NCBI GenBank assembly: GCA_000415505.1
Contig: KE354143.1
Location: 1-34,714, forward strand
Origin: Streptomyces afghaniensis 772
GTDB lineage: Bacteria; Actinomycetota; Actinomycetes; Streptomycetales; Streptomycetaceae
Direction of reading: 5' to 3'
DNA: 34,714 bases
Part shown: in pieces, positions 8,465 through 17,400 of the stretch
Numbering within the stretch: position 1 is the stretch's first letter
Layout of the letters: each line of letters opens with the position of its first letter
Made by a program: the position numbers and the translations under genes
Notes under the pieces: model-generated
Databases searched by the model: none
What the model saw: only the letters and a program-made list of their open reading frames with translations
Told to the model about the DNA's origin: nothing

Positions 8465-9166
8465 TCAGGCGCTCTCCGCCCCCGTCGCCGCCTGGATCTC
8501 CGGCTGCGAGTCCGCCTGCAGCTCGTCCGCGTGCTCACCCGTCACCAGGTACACCACCCGCTTGGCGACCGAGACCGCGTGGTCGGCGAACCGCTCGTAG
8601 TAGCGGCCGAGCAGCGTCACGTCCACGGCCGTCTCGATGCCGTGCTTCCAGCGGTCGTCCATCAGGTGCTGGAAGAGCGTGCGGTGCAGCAGGTCCATCT
8701 CGTCGTCGTCCTGCTCCAGCTGGAGCGCCAGGTCGACATCCTTGGTGATGATCACCTCGGCGGCCTTGGCCATCAGGCGCTGGGCGAGCTGGCCCATCTC
8801 CAGGATGGTGGCGTGCAGGTCGCTCGGGACCGCGCGGTCCGGGTAGCGCAGGCGCGCGAGCTTCGCCACGTGCTGGGCGAGGTCGCCCGAGCGCTCCAGG
8901 TCGGCCGACATGCGCAGCGACGTGACGACGATGCGCAGGTCCGTCGCCACCGGCTGCTGCCGCGCCAGCAGGGCTATGGCCCGGGCCTCCAGGTCGTGCT
9001 GGAGCTCGTCGACCTTCTGGTCGGCCTCGATGACGTTCTCGGCCAGCTTCAGGTCGGAGTCGAGCATGGCGGTGGTGGCGCGCCCGATCGCCGAGCCGAC
9101 CAGCCGGGCCATCTCCACCAGACCGTCGCCGATCGAGTCCAGTTCCTCGTGGTACGCGTCCCGCAT
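8465..9166 (-). CDS. phoU: Phosphate signalling regulator PhoU
   Basis: 233 residues, MRDAYHEELDSIGDGLVEMA onward. It is an all-helical protein with two PhoU repeats, each with the metal-binding E/D-x-x-x-D pattern (for example VDELQHDLEARA and DDEMDLLHRTLFQHLMDD). ADLERSGDLAQHVAKL and FERFADHAVSVAKR are the matching helices of the two halves. PhoU links phosphate uptake to the PhoR-PhoP sensor system. A GAGAGGGAAG ribosome site precedes the ATG. It is divergent from phoR across the PHO box at 9306-9338, so phosphate starvation probably induces it through PhoP. The tail is Ala/Glu-rich. Confidence 0.95.
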   Translation of the reverse strand: MRDAYHEELDSIGDGLVEMARLVGSAIGRATTAMLDSDLKLAENVIEADQKVDELQHDLEARAIALLARQQPVATDLRIVVTSLRMSADLERSGDLAQHVAKLARLRYPDRAVPSDLHATILEMGQLAQRLMAKAAEVIITKDVDLALQLEQDDDEMDLLHRTLFQHLMDDRWKHGIETAVDVTLLGRYYERFADHAVSVAKRVVYLVTGEHADELQADSQPEIQAATGAESA

Positions 9167-9305
9167 CAGGCTTCCCTCTCGTGCGTCTGTGTCGGGGGTT
9201 CAAGGGCCGGGGCCCACCGAACAACCGGCGGTACGACCGTCGTATTACCAACGGTCCGAACCCCACGCTCCCACGTTCCGGCCCGTACGCGTCCGTTTCC
9301 GTCAT

Positions 9306-9338
9306 CCCAAATGAACCAATACTGGCTCCTAGGTGAAC
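9306..9338 (-). promoter_or_regulatory. PHO box (PhoP operator) in the phoU/phoR-phoP intergenic region
   Basis: On the minus strand two clear 11-bp direct-repeat units, GTTCACCTAGG (9328-9338) and GTTCATTTGGG (9306-9316), flank a poorly conserved middle unit of the same length. This is the known Streptomyces PhoP-binding architecture, with GTTCACC as the core. It is oriented toward phoU but placed to act on both divergent promoters. Confidence 0.9.
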
Positions 9339-9411
9339 TCTGGGCGACGAGTGTTCGAGCTCGCAGCCCGACGGCTGTGGCCCGTGCCCGACCCATGCCT
9401 AACCTGGGTGC

Positions 9412-10704
9412 ATGGACGTGAACGCGGCGGTCGCCGCAGCGGCAGCGATCGCCGGGGTGCTCACCGGCGTGATCGCCATGCTGGCGTTCCGCTGGAGTGA
9501 GCGCGAACAGAAGCGCCCCACACGGACGTCCCTGCACACGGACCCGGTGCTGCCACCGGGCGTGGACACCGTCCTGTCGGTCCTCAGGTCCTCCGCCGTC
9601 GTGCTCGACGAGGCGGACGCGGTGGTCAAGGCCAGCTCGGCGGCGTACGCCCTCGGCCTGGTCCGCGGCGGCAAGCTCGCCGTCGAGCCGATGCTGCAGA
9701 TGGCCCGGGACACCCGGCGCGACGGGGAGATACGCCAGGTCGAGCTGGACCTGCCGCGGCGCGGAACCGGACGCGGGGAGGCCCTGGCCGTCTCCGCGCG
9801 GGTCGCGCCGCTCGGCTCCCGGCTGGTGCTGCTGCTCGTGGAGGACCTCACCGAGGCCCGCCGGATCGAGGCGGTGCGGCGCGACTTCGTCGCCAACGTC
9901 AGCCATGAGCTGAAGACGCCCGTCGGCGCCCTCTCCCTGCTGTCCGAGGCCGTCATGGACGCCTCCGACGACCCCGAGGCCGTCGAGCGGTTCGCCGGGC
10001 GCATGCAGATCGAGGCCACCCGGCTCACCAGCCTGGTCCAGGAGCTCATCGACCTGTCGCGGGTGCAGAACGACGACCCGCTGGAGGACGCCGAGCCGGT
10101 CCGCGTCGACGAGCTCGTCGCCGAGGCCGTCGACCGCTGCCGGCACCAGGCCGGCACCAAAGAGATCACCATGGCCGCGGGCGGCACCGCCGACCTGCAT
10201 GTGTGGGGCAACCGCGGCCAGCTCGCCGCCGCCCTCGGCAATCTCGTCGAGAACGCGGTCAACTACTCGCCCGCCCGCACCCGCGTCGGCATAGCGGCCC
10301 GCAAGGTGAACGCGCCCGGCGGGGAACAGATCGAGATCGCCGTCACCGACCAGGGCATCGGCATCTCCGACAAGGACAAGGAGCGCATCTTCGAGCGCTT
10401 CTACCGCGTCGACCCGGCCCGCTCCCGTGCCACCGGCGGTACGGGCCTTGGGCTGGCGATCGTGAAGCACGTGGCCGCCTCGCACGGCGGGGAGGTCACG
10501 GTGTGGAGCGCCGAAGGCCAGGGCTCCACCTTCACCCTGCGGCTGCCGGAGGCCGGTGCGGCCCGCGACCGCGCACATCAGCAGCCCGCCCGAGAGATAC
10601 GCGCAGGAGGCGCGGGCCTCGACGAGGAGGCCGGGCGGTCCACCCCCACATCCCCCGAATCAACCGCGTACGAAACGCTTCCTGCCCCGGAGGTCCTTCC
10701 GTGA
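9412..10704 (+). CDS. phoR: Phosphate-sensing histidine kinase PhoR
   Basis: 430 residues. An N-terminal membrane helix (about residues 5-26) is followed by a PAS-like region (about 50-145). The DHp helix carries FVANVSHELKTP with phospho-acceptor His165. The ATPase domain has the N box NLVENAVNYS (277-286), G1 DQGIG (313-317) and G2 GTGLGLA (343-349). The enzyme autophosphorylates and controls PhoP according to phosphate supply. Its stop overlaps the phoP start (GTGA). No ribosome site precedes the ATG. A TAACCT -10-like box ends six bases before it, so the transcript may be leaderless. Confidence 0.96.
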   Translation: MDVNAAVAAAAAIAGVLTGVIAMLAFRWSEREQKRPTRTSLHTDPVLPPGVDTVLSVLRSSAVVLDEADAVVKASSAAYALGLVRGGKLAVEPMLQMARDTRRDGEIRQVELDLPRRGTGRGEALAVSARVAPLGSRLVLLLVEDLTEARRIEAVRRDFVANVSHELKTPVGALSLLSEAVMDASDDPEAVERFAGRMQIEATRLTSLVQELIDLSRVQNDDPLEDAEPVRVDELVAEAVDRCRHQAGTKEITMAAGGTADLHVWGNRGQLAAALGNLVENAVNYSPARTRVGIAARKVNAPGGEQIEIAVTDQGIGISDKDKERIFERFYRVDPARSRATGGTGLGLAIVKHVAASHGGEVTVWSAEGQGSTFTLRLPEAGAARDRAHQQPAREIRAGGAGLDEEAGRSTPTSPESTAYETLPAPEVLP

Positions 10705-11381
10705 CCCGAGTGCTCGTCGTCGAGGACGAGGAGTCCTTCTCCGACGCCCTGTCGTACATGCTCCGCAAGGAGGGCTTCGAGGTCGCCGTCGCGACCACCG
10801 GCCCCGACGGACTCGACGAGTTCGAGCGCAACGGCGCCGACCTCGTCCTCCTCGACCTGATGCTGCCCGGCCTGCCGGGCACCGAGGTCTGCCGCCAGCT
10901 GCGCGGCCGTTCCAACGTCCCCGTCATCATGGTGACCGCCAAAGACAGTGAGATCGACAAGGTCGTCGGCCTGGAGATAGGAGCCGACGACTACGTCACC
11001 AAGCCCTTCTCCTCGCGCGAGCTGGTCGCCCGCATCCGCGCCGTGCTGCGCCGCAGAGGCGAGCCGGAGGAGGTCACCCCGGCCGCGCTGGAGGCCGGCC
11101 CGGTCCGCATGGACGTCGACCGGCACGTGGTCACCGTCGGCGGCACCAAGATCGATCTCCCGCTGAAGGAGTTCGACCTGCTGGAGATGCTGCTGCGCAA
11201 CGCCGGCCGCGTGCTCACGCGCATGCAGCTCATCGACCGGGTCTGGGGCGCCGACTACGTCGGTGACACCAAGACCCTCGACGTCCACGTCAAGCGCCTG
11301 CGCGCCAAGATCGAGCCGGACCCGGGCGCCCCGCGCTACCTGGTCACGGTCCGCGGCCTGGGCTACAAGTTCGAGCCGTAA
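10701..11381 (+). CDS. phoP: Response regulator PhoP (OmpR/PhoB family)
   Basis: 226 residues from the GTG at 10701 (MTRVLVVEDEESFSDALSYM), overlapping the phoR stop by four bases. Receiver domain: acidic pocket E8/D9, phospho-acceptor Asp52 (LVLLDLMLPGLPG), Thr79 and Lys101 (TKPFSSRE). The C-terminal winged helix includes LKEFDLLEMLLRNAG, TLDVHVKRLRAKIEPD and RGLGYKFEP. It is the master regulator of the phosphate response in Streptomyces and binds PHO boxes like the one at 9306-9338. The neighbouring lipoprotein frame runs into its 3' end on the other strand. Confidence 0.97.
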   Translation: MTRVLVVEDEESFSDALSYMLRKEGFEVAVATTGPDGLDEFERNGADLVLLDLMLPGLPGTEVCRQLRGRSNVPVIMVTAKDSEIDKVVGLEIGADDYVTKPFSSRELVARIRAVLRRRGEPEEVTPAALEAGPVRMDVDRHVVTVGGTKIDLPLKEFDLLEMLLRNAGRVLTRMQLIDRVWGADYVGDTKTLDVHVKRLRAKIEPDPGAPRYLVTVRGLGYKFEP

Positions 11382-11404
11382 GCCGGCCGCGTACGACGAA
11401 CGCG

Positions 11405-11436
11405 AAGGGCGGGACCTCCCAGGAGGTCCCGCCCTT
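11405..11436. terminator. Bidirectional terminator between phoP and the convergent lipoprotein gene
   Basis: A perfect 15-bp stem (11405-11419 with 11422-11436) and a 2-nt loop, 23 nt after the phoP stop. It is symmetrical and lies between converging genes, so it can serve both strands. Confidence 0.85.
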
Positions 11437-11459
11437 TCGTACGGCTGTCCGGCGCGGGC

Positions 11460-12153
11460 TCAGTCGCCCGGCGCCCGCCCCGGCCGTGGCGCTCGCCGAG
11501 GCCGCGTCGGTCGGCGTGCCCGGCGACTCGTGGCCGCCCGGGGTCTCGCCGGCGGCGGGGCTCTCGGTGCCGGCCGGCGAACCGGAGGGGCTCCCCGACG
11601 GCGAACCGGACGGGGACGCCGAGCCGCCCGGCGCGGCCGGCACCTCGGTCGGGCCCCACTCGGCGAAGTAGTGCTTGGCCGGGACGACGAACGCGCGCAG
11701 GCTGACGTCGCCCGTCTTGCTGAAGGTGAAGGTGACCTTCTGGGCGTTGCCGTCGCGGACGGCCTCGCGGCTGCTCGGCAGCATGGCCGTCGCGTTGTCC
11801 TTGCCGCCCAGGACCAGGCTGCCGCCGGCCGGGATGCTCAGGCTGCCGCCCTTGGCGGGCTTGAGCTCGGCCTCCTTGCCGGTGCCGGGCAGGGTGATGG
11901 ACTCCAGCGTCTCGGCGGTGGTGCCGGAGTTGAAGAAGGTGGCGGAGATCGCGGCCGGGCCGGTCGACTCGAGGTCGGGCTGCGTGATCACGATCGCGTT
12001 CTGGATCTTGATGTTGCCGACGCTCGTCGCCGCGTTGTCCGGCTTGATCTCGAGGGTCTGCGCGTCGTTGCCCGCGCCGCACGCGGCGAGCGAGGCGACG
12101 GAGAACGCGATGGCGGCCGCGGCGAGGACGCCGCGTCGAAGGCTGCTGCTCAC
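11460..12153 (-). CDS. Exported lipoprotein (DUF461 / PCuAC-like), 3' end out of frame
   Basis: MSSSLRRGVLAAAAIAFSVA followed by the lipobox SLAACG marks a lipidated, membrane-anchored secreted protein. The core (about residues 30-175; IKIQNAIVITQPDLESTGPA, ISATFFNSGTTAETLESITL, KVTFTFSKTGDVSL) resembles the immunoglobulin-like DUF461/PCu(A)C copper-chaperone fold, but I do not see the Met/His copper ligands. A Gly/Ser/Pro-rich low-complexity tail with GSPSGSPSGSP repeats follows. As written, the frame misses the natural TGA at 11460-11462 by one base. It runs through the terminator to 11344, inside phoP, so a one-base error or mutation in the GC-rich tail is likely. Confidence 0.8.
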
Positions 12154-12745
12154 GGCGGCGGCAACTCCTTGACTCGAGCGGAGCGGCCGATAAAGCCGCC
12201 CTAAGTGTCTGTCAGCAGGCCACAGGTTACCGAGCCGTTCCCGCCCGGCCGCACCCGACCCCCCGGCACCCGTGCTCCCACTGAGTCACAAGTGACACCT
12301 GGGTCACATTGCCGGGGCGCTCGTCCTGCATTCACATAAGAGCCTCGGAAGAGCCTCGGACAGCAGCGCAAATTTTCCGTGAAGGAATGCGCGGATCACC
12401 TCGGAATTGATCACCGGCGACTCGCCCGGACGCCCGGTGATCAATTCCGGATTCGACCGGACCCCGGCTCGGGCCACCGAACGGAGTAGCGGAAGTCGAT
12501 CATACGGAACCGGACATATGGGGATGTTCGGCCGCCTGGAGGAGGGTCCGGATGTGTGTAACGTACGCGTTTCGCTCGGCCCGGAGAGCCGCTCCGACCT
12601 GCGAATACCTTCTTCCACTCCCTGTCCGAAGCACGTTCCTGTTGGACTTGTCAAGCCCCGAGATATGCCCTGACCTGCGAAAACGCCATTCAGAACCCGC
12701 AGTTTCCGTGTTACCCTGGATAGCCACGGAAGGGGTACCTGTCAC
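12154..12745. other. Long lipoprotein-carD intergenic region
   Basis: About 590 bases between divergent genes, without a convincing gene. It contains GTCAC/GTGAC elements around 12284-12307, a direct repeat of GAGCCTCGGA at 12340 and 12351 (11-bp period), a long inverted repeat at 12402-12449, and the carD promoter region. A TACCCT -10-like box lies at 12712-12717, with a GGAAGGGG ribosome site before carD. The low-GC patches fit regulatory DNA. Confidence 0.5.
12402..12449. repeat. 16-bp inverted repeat upstream of carD
   Basis: The arm CGGAATTGATCACCGG (12402-12417) is exactly complementary to 12434-12449, with 16 bases between. The arms contain GATC and are AT-richer than their surroundings. 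It is not directly downstream of any gene, so it is more likely an operator or part of an RNA structure than a terminator. Confidence 0.7.
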
Positions 12746-13228
12746 ATGACGTTCAAGGTTGGCGACACCGTGGTCTATCCCCATCACGGGGCCGCGCTGA
12801 TCGAGGCTATCGAAACTCGCCAGATCAAAGGCGTGGACAAGACCTACTTGGTGCTGAAGGTCGCCCAGGGTGACCTGACAGTGCGTGTGCCAGCGGACAA
12901 TGCGGAGTTCGTCGGCGTGCGTGATGTGGTCGGTCAGGACGGGCTGGACCGGGTCTTCGAGGTGCTGCGCGCGCCGTACGCCGAGGAGCCCACGAACTGG
13001 TCCCGTCGTTACAAGGCAAACCTGGAGAAGCTCGCCTCGGGCGATGTCATCAAGGTCGCAGAAGTGGTGCGTGACCTGTGGCGTCGTGAGCGTGAGCGCG
13101 GACTCTCTGCCGGTGAGAAGCGCATGCTCGCCAAGGCCCGCCAGATTCTGGTGAGCGAGCTCGCCCTCGCGGAGAACACCAACGAGGACAAGGCCGAGGC
13201 CCTGCTCGACGAGGTTCTCGCCTCCTGA
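12746..13228 (+). CDS. carD: CarD/CdnL family RNA polymerase-binding regulator
   Basis: 160 residues. The N-terminal Tudor-like RNAP-interaction domain ([20 protein letters not shown], about residues 1-55) binds the RNA polymerase beta subunit. The helical C-terminal domain (about 60-160; [40 protein letters not shown]) contacts DNA near the -10 element. This protein stabilises open promoter complexes, notably at rRNA and housekeeping promoters. Length and sequence match the essential actinobacterial CarD. A GGAAGGGG ribosome site lies 8 bases upstream. It precedes ispD-ispF by 286 bases. Confidence 0.96.
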   Translation: MTFKVGDTVVYPHHGAALIEAIETRQIKGVDKTYLVLKVAQGDLTVRVPADNAEFVGVRDVVGQDGLDRVFEVLRAPYAEEPTNWSRRYKANLEKLASGDVIKVAEVVRDLWRRERERGLSAGEKRMLAKARQILVSELALAENTNEDKAEALLDEVLAS

Positions 13229-13413
13229 GGCGAAGCCGGTCGCTCAGCACTCTGCTGATCAGCCCTGCACATCGAAATGCCGCGGTGCCCGATGACGATT
13301 CCTCTGTCGCCGGGCGCTGCGGCATGTTCGTACTCGGACGCCGAATGCGCCGTCACCGCCGGATGTGTTATCACTCACGATCCGGTGCTTGGCGTGCCGG
13401 GCCCGGGCAGCCG

Positions 13414-13447
13414 GCTCGACCGGCGTCACGGAAGGGTCCGGTCGAGC
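13414..13447 (+). terminator. Possible carD terminator hairpin
   Basis: A 10-bp perfect stem, GCTCGACCGG (13414-13423) with its complement at 13438-13447, and a 14-nt loop. It lies between carD and ispD. Its distance from carD (about 185 bases) makes the terminator role tentative; it could also be a leader structure for ispD. Confidence 0.4.
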
Positions 13448-13514
13448 GCGTCGCGCCCGGCACTCCTCCAGGCCATACCCACGCCAGGGCAACACACAAA
13501 CCTGACAGGAACCG

Positions 13515-14279
13515 ATGTCTGACGATTCGCGCCCTTCGCCGTCGGCCGCCCCCTCGGCAGCCCGTACGGCGGCCGTGATCCCGGCCGCCGGCCGTGGTGT
13601 ACGGCTCGGCCCGGGCGCCCCCAAGGCGCTCCGCGCGTTGGGCGGCACCCCCATGCTCATCCACGCGGTCCGCGCGATGGCCGCCTCCCGCGCCGTCTCG
13701 CTGGTCGTCGTCGTGGCCCCGCCCGACGGTGCCGCCGAGGTCAAGTCGCTGCTCGATGCGCACGCGCTGCCCGAGCGGACCGACTTCCTGGTCGTACCGG
13801 GCGGGCGGACCCGCCAGGAGTCCGTGAAGCTCGGCCTGGACGCGCTGCCGCCCGGCCACGACATCGTGCTGGTGCACGACGCGGCCCGGCCGCTGGTGCC
13901 CGTGGACACGGTCGACGCCGTGATCGAGGCCGTACGCGATGGTGCCCCGGCCGTGGTCCCGTCGCTGCCGCTCGCCGACACCGTCAAGCAGGTCGAGCCC
14001 GCCCGGGCGCCCGGCGAGCCGGAGCCGGTCGTCGCCACGCCGGAGCGCGCACGGCTGCGGGCGGTGCAGACACCGCAGGGCTTCGACCGGGCCACGCTGG
14101 TACGGGCGCACGAGACGGTCACCGGGGACGTCACCGACGACGCCGGCATGGTCGAGCAGCTCGGCCTCACGGTCGTGGCGGTGCCCGGCCACGAGGAGGC
14201 GTTCAAGGTCACCCGGCCCCTGGACCTGGTGCTCGCGGAGGCGGTCCTGGCCCGCAGGAGGCTCAACGATGGCTTCTGA
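13515..14279 (+). CDS. ispD: 2-C-methyl-D-erythritol 4-phosphate cytidylyltransferase
   Basis: 254 residues. IspD transfers CMP from CTP to methylerythritol phosphate, the third step of the MEP isoprenoid pathway, in the cytosol. After a Ser/Ala/Pro-rich N-terminal extension it has the nucleotide-binding loop [19 protein letters not shown] with the key lysine, [13 protein letters not shown], the [11 protein letters not shown] motif and [10 protein letters not shown]. The end ([18 protein letters not shown]) includes the conserved K-x-T. The start ATG at 13515 has an AGGA site upstream. It overlaps ispF by 11 bases, so the two are translated together. Confidence 0.96.
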   Translation: MSDDSRPSPSAAPSAARTAAVIPAAGRGVRLGPGAPKALRALGGTPMLIHAVRAMAASRAVSLVVVVAPPDGAAEVKSLLDAHALPERTDFLVVPGGRTRQESVKLGLDALPPGHDIVLVHDAARPLVPVDTVDAVIEAVRDGAPAVVPSLPLADTVKQVEPARAPGEPEPVVATPERARLRAVQTPQGFDRATLVRAHETVTGDVTDDAGMVEQLGLTVVAVPGHEEAFKVTRPLDLVLAEAVLARRRLNDGF

Positions 14280-14790
14280 CGAGGTGCCCGCGATGGACGA
14301 GACACCCGGGATGCCGCTGCCCCAGGTCGGCATCGGCACCGACATCCACGCCTTCGAGGAAGGCCGCGAACTGTGGTGCGCCGGCCTGAAGTGGGAGGGC
14401 GAGGGCCCAGGCCTGGCGGGCCACTCGGACGCGGACGTCGTCGCACACGCCGCGTGCAACGCGCTGTTCTCGGCGGCCGGTCTCGGCGACCTGGGACAGC
14501 ACTTCGGCACGGGCCGCCCCGAGTGGTCGGGCGCGTCGGGCGTCACGCTGCTGACGGAGGCGGCCCGGATCGTCCGCGAGGCCGGCTTCCGCATCGGCAA
14601 CATCGCCGTACAGGTCGTGGGCCCGAGGCCGAAGATCGGCAAGCGCAGGGACGAAGCTCAGGAACTGCTGTCGAAGGCGGCCGGAGCACCGGTTTCCGTA
14701 TCGGGCGCGACGACGGACGGACTGGGCTTCCCGGGACGTGACGAGGGCCTGATGGCGGTGGCGACGGCGCTCGTCGTGCGAGCCGGGTGA
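14269..14790 (+). CDS. ispF: 2-C-methyl-D-erythritol 2,4-cyclodiphosphate synthase
   Basis: 173 residues. IspF cyclises CDP-ME 2-phosphate to MEcPP, the step after IspE in the MEP pathway. The zinc ligands are visible in GIGTDIHAF (D-x-H) and [11 protein letters not shown]. The family signature [14 protein letters not shown] and the C-terminal [19 protein letters not shown] also fit. The ATG at 14269 is favoured by a perfect GGAGG site 8 bases upstream, inside ispD; internal ATGs at 14293 and 14311 could give the more usual family length. It is co-transcribed with ispD. Confidence 0.96.
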   Translation: MASDEVPAMDETPGMPLPQVGIGTDIHAFEEGRELWCAGLKWEGEGPGLAGHSDADVVAHAACNALFSAAGLGDLGQHFGTGRPEWSGASGVTLLTEAARIVREAGFRIGNIAVQVVGPRPKIGKRRDEAQELLSKAAGAPVSVSGATTDGLGFPGRDEGLMAVATALVVRAG

Positions 14791-14835
14791 GCGGCACTGC
14801 CCCACACACACCCCACGGCCTACTACCCTGGTCCC

Positions 14836-16233
14836 GTGACTATTCGCCTGTACGACACCAGCGCCCGGCAGATCCGTGACTTCTCCCCGCTCAAGCCGGG
14901 TTGTGTCTCGATCTACCTGTGCGGTGCCACCGTGCAGGCCGCACCCCACATCGGGCACATCCGGTCGGGTCTGAACTTCGACATCATGCGCCGCTGGTTC
15001 GAGTACCGCGGCTACGACGTCACGTTCGTGCGGAACGTGACGGACATCGACGACAAGATCATCTCCAAGGCGGACCAGCAGAACCGTCCGTGGTGGGCCA
15101 TCGGCTACGAGAACGAGCGCGCCTTCAACGACGGCTACACCGTGCTGGGTTGCCTGCCGCCCACCTACGAGCCCCGCGCCACCGGCCATATCACCGAGAT
15201 GGTCGAGATGATGCGCGGCCTCATCGAGCGCGGGCACGCCTACGAGGCCGACGGCAGCGTCTACTTCGACGTCCGCTCCTGGCCCTCCTACCTGGAGCTG
15301 TCCGGGCAGGACCTCGACGAGATGCGGCAGCCTGCCGAGGAGGGCATCACCGGCAAGCGCGACCCGCGGGACTTCGCCATGTGGAAGGCGGCGAAGCCGG
15401 GGGAGCCCAGCTGGGAGACGCCGTGGGGCCGCGGACGTCCGGGCTGGCACCTGGAGTGCTCGGCGATGGCGCACAAGTACCTGGGCGCCGCCTTCGACAT
15501 CCACGGCGGCGGCCTCGACCTGGTCTTCCCGCACCACGAGAACGAGATCGCCCAGGCCAAGGCCTACGGCGACGACTTCGCCGGGTACTGGGTGCACAAC
15601 GCCTGGGTCACCATGAGCGGCGAGAAGATGTCGAAGTCGCTCGGCAACTCGGTCCTGGTCAGCGAGATGGTCAAGCGCTGGCGGCCCATCGTGCTGCGCT
15701 ACTACCTCGGCACCCCGCACTACCGCTCGATGATCGAGTACAGCGAGGAGGCGCTGCGCGAGGCCGAGTCGGCGTTCGCGCGGATCGAGGGCTTCGTGCA
15801 GCGCGTGGTGGAGAAGGCCGGTGCCGTCGAGCCCGCCGCCGAGGTGCCGCTGGCCTTCGCCGAGGCGATGGACGACGACCTGGGCGTGCCGCAGGCGCTC
15901 GCCGTGGTGCACACCACGGTCCGGCAGGGCAACAGCGCGCTGGCCGCCGACGACAAGGAAGCCGCGGTGGCCCGGCTCGCCGAGGTCCGTGCCATGCTCG
16001 GCGTCCTCGGGCTCGACCCGCTCGCCGCCCACTGGGCGGGGGAGAGCGACCGCGGCGCCGACCTGCACGGCGTGGTCGACACGCTCGTCCGCATGGTCCT
16101 CGACCAGCGCGAGGCCGCCCGGGCCCGCAAGGACTGGCCCACCGCGGACGCCATCCGCGACCAGCTCGGCCAGTCCGGTCTGGTCATCGAGGACAGCCCG
16201 CAGGGGCCGCGCTGGAGCCTCGGACCGCGCTGA
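14836..16233 (+). CDS. cysS: Cysteinyl-tRNA synthetase
   Basis: 465 residues, the normal CysRS length. The class I motifs are PHIGH (residues 37-41) and KMSKSLGNS (DNA about 15628-15654). Zinc ligands Cys29 (LCGATVQ), the cysteine of [13 protein letters not shown], and the H/E of [18 protein letters not shown] are present. It charges tRNA-Cys. The mycothiol ligase MshC is related but shorter and differs at the C-terminus, so CysS is favoured. The GTG start lacks a ribosome site. A TACCCT -10-like box at 14824-14829 ends six bases before it, suggesting a leaderless transcript. Confidence 0.96.
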   Translation: MTIRLYDTSARQIRDFSPLKPGCVSIYLCGATVQAAPHIGHIRSGLNFDIMRRWFEYRGYDVTFVRNVTDIDDKIISKADQQNRPWWAIGYENERAFNDGYTVLGCLPPTYEPRATGHITEMVEMMRGLIERGHAYEADGSVYFDVRSWPSYLELSGQDLDEMRQPAEEGITGKRDPRDFAMWKAAKPGEPSWETPWGRGRPGWHLECSAMAHKYLGAAFDIHGGGLDLVFPHHENEIAQAKAYGDDFAGYWVHNAWVTMSGEKMSKSLGNSVLVSEMVKRWRPIVLRYYLGTPHYRSMIEYSEEALREAESAFARIEGFVQRVVEKAGAVEPAAEVPLAFAEAMDDDLGVPQALAVVHTTVRQGNSALAADDKEAAVARLAEVRAMLGVLGLDPLAAHWAGESDRGADLHGVVDTLVRMVLDQREAARARKDWPTADAIRDQLGQSGLVIEDSPQGPRWSLGPR

Positions 16234-16258
16234 CCCGACCGCGATCCGGAAGATCGAT

Positions 16259-16286
16259 TGTGCCGCCCGGGCCTCCGGGCGGCACA
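16259..16286 (+). terminator. cysS terminator hairpin
   Basis: A 12-bp stem (16259-16270 with 16275-16286) with loop GCCT, starting 26 bases after the cysS stop and lying before the rlmB start. It probably terminates or attenuates cysS transcripts. Confidence 0.65.
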
Positions 16287-16330
16287 CTTCATAGACGTAC
16301 GTTCGTACCGCACCCACAGACAGGTAGGTC

Positions 16331-17272
16331 ATGGCAGCCAACAACCGCCGCATGTCCGGCAAGAAGGGCGCGCAGGTCGGCAGTGGCGGCCAGCGACGCA
16401 AGGGCTTGGAGGGCAAGGGCCCCACTCCGCCCGCCGAGATGCGCAAGGGACACAAGAAGAACCGTGTCGCCAGCGCCAAGGCGCGACAGACAGCCCGCCG
16501 CCCCGCGCCCCGGGGCCGCGGGGGCAAGTCCACGTCCGAGCTGGTCGTCGGCCGCAACCCGGTCTACGAGGCGCTGCGCGACGGCGTGCCCGCTTCCACG
16601 CTGTACGTCCAGCAGTTCATCGACAACGACGAGCGCGTCCGTGAGGCCCTCCAGCTCGCCGCCGAGCGCGGCGGGATCAACCTCATGGAGGCCCCCCGCC
16701 CCGAGCTCGACCGGATGACGAACGGGCTGAACCACCAGGGGCTCGTGCTCCAGGTCCCGCCGTACGAGTACGCCCACCCGCAGGACCTCGCCGACGCCGC
16801 CCTCGACGACGGCGAGGACCCGCTGATCGTCGCGCTCGACGGTGTCACCGACCCGCGCAACCTGGGCGCGGTAGTCCGCTCCGTCTCCGCCTTCCGCGGG
16901 CACGGCGTCGTCGTACCCGAGCGGCGGGCCGCCGGGATGACGGCGGGTGCCTGGAAGACGTCCGCCGGCGCGGCCGCCCGTACGCCCGTCGCCCGCGCCA
17001 CCAACCTGACGCGCGCGCTGGAGGCGTACAAGAAGGCCGGCATCGTGGTCGTCGGCCTGGCCGCCGACGGCGAGGTCGAACTCGGTGAACTGGAGGCCCT
17101 GGGCGGGCCCGTCGTCATCGTCGTCGGCAGCGAGGGCAAGGGGCTGTCCCGCCTGGTCGGGGAGACCTGCGACTACCGGGTGCGGATCCCGATGCCGGGC
17201 GGCGCCGAGTCGCTCAACGCCGGTGTGGCGGCGGGGATCGTGCTGTACGAGGCGGCCCGCCGACGCGCCTGA
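16331..17272 (+). CDS. rlmB: 23S rRNA (guanosine-2'-O-)-methyltransferase, SpoU/TrmH family
   Basis: 313 residues. A very basic N-terminal tail (about residues 1-65; Lys/Arg-rich, likely RNA-binding, typical of the actinobacterial form) is followed by the substrate-binding domain ([11 protein letters not shown]). The SPOUT methyltransferase domain has the three knot motifs: [29 protein letters not shown] and [20 protein letters not shown]. It uses S-adenosylmethionine to methylate a ribose in 23S rRNA. The exact target base is inferred from family membership. It follows cysS, as in other Streptomyces. Confidence 0.93.
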   Translation: MAANNRRMSGKKGAQVGSGGQRRKGLEGKGPTPPAEMRKGHKKNRVASAKARQTARRPAPRGRGGKSTSELVVGRNPVYEALRDGVPASTLYVQQFIDNDERVREALQLAAERGGINLMEAPRPELDRMTNGLNHQGLVLQVPPYEYAHPQDLADAALDDGEDPLIVALDGVTDPRNLGAVVRSVSAFRGHGVVVPERRAAGMTAGAWKTSAGAAARTPVARATNLTRALEAYKKAGIVVVGLAADGEVELGELEALGGPVVIVVGSEGKGLSRLVGETCDYRVRIPMPGGAESLNAGVAAGIVLYEAARRRA

Positions 17273-17400
17273 ACAAGCGTCCGCCATCTCACCCGTACGG
17301 GGTAATTCCGGTGACGTCGGGGCGACAAGGACAAGCTTGACGGGGTCCGGACAGATCCGGCGAGTCAAAGCAGTGTCCTATCCCGACGTCACTCGGTTAG

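Noticed and set aside
12304-12654. A 116-residue minus-strand frame upstream of carD
   Set aside because: Ordinary composition for non-coding DNA, no ribosome site, and crossed by the inverted repeat; not supported as a gene.
14263-16557. A 764-residue minus-strand frame across ispF-cysS
   Set aside because: Shadow of three intact, recognisable plus-strand genes; no motifs of its own.
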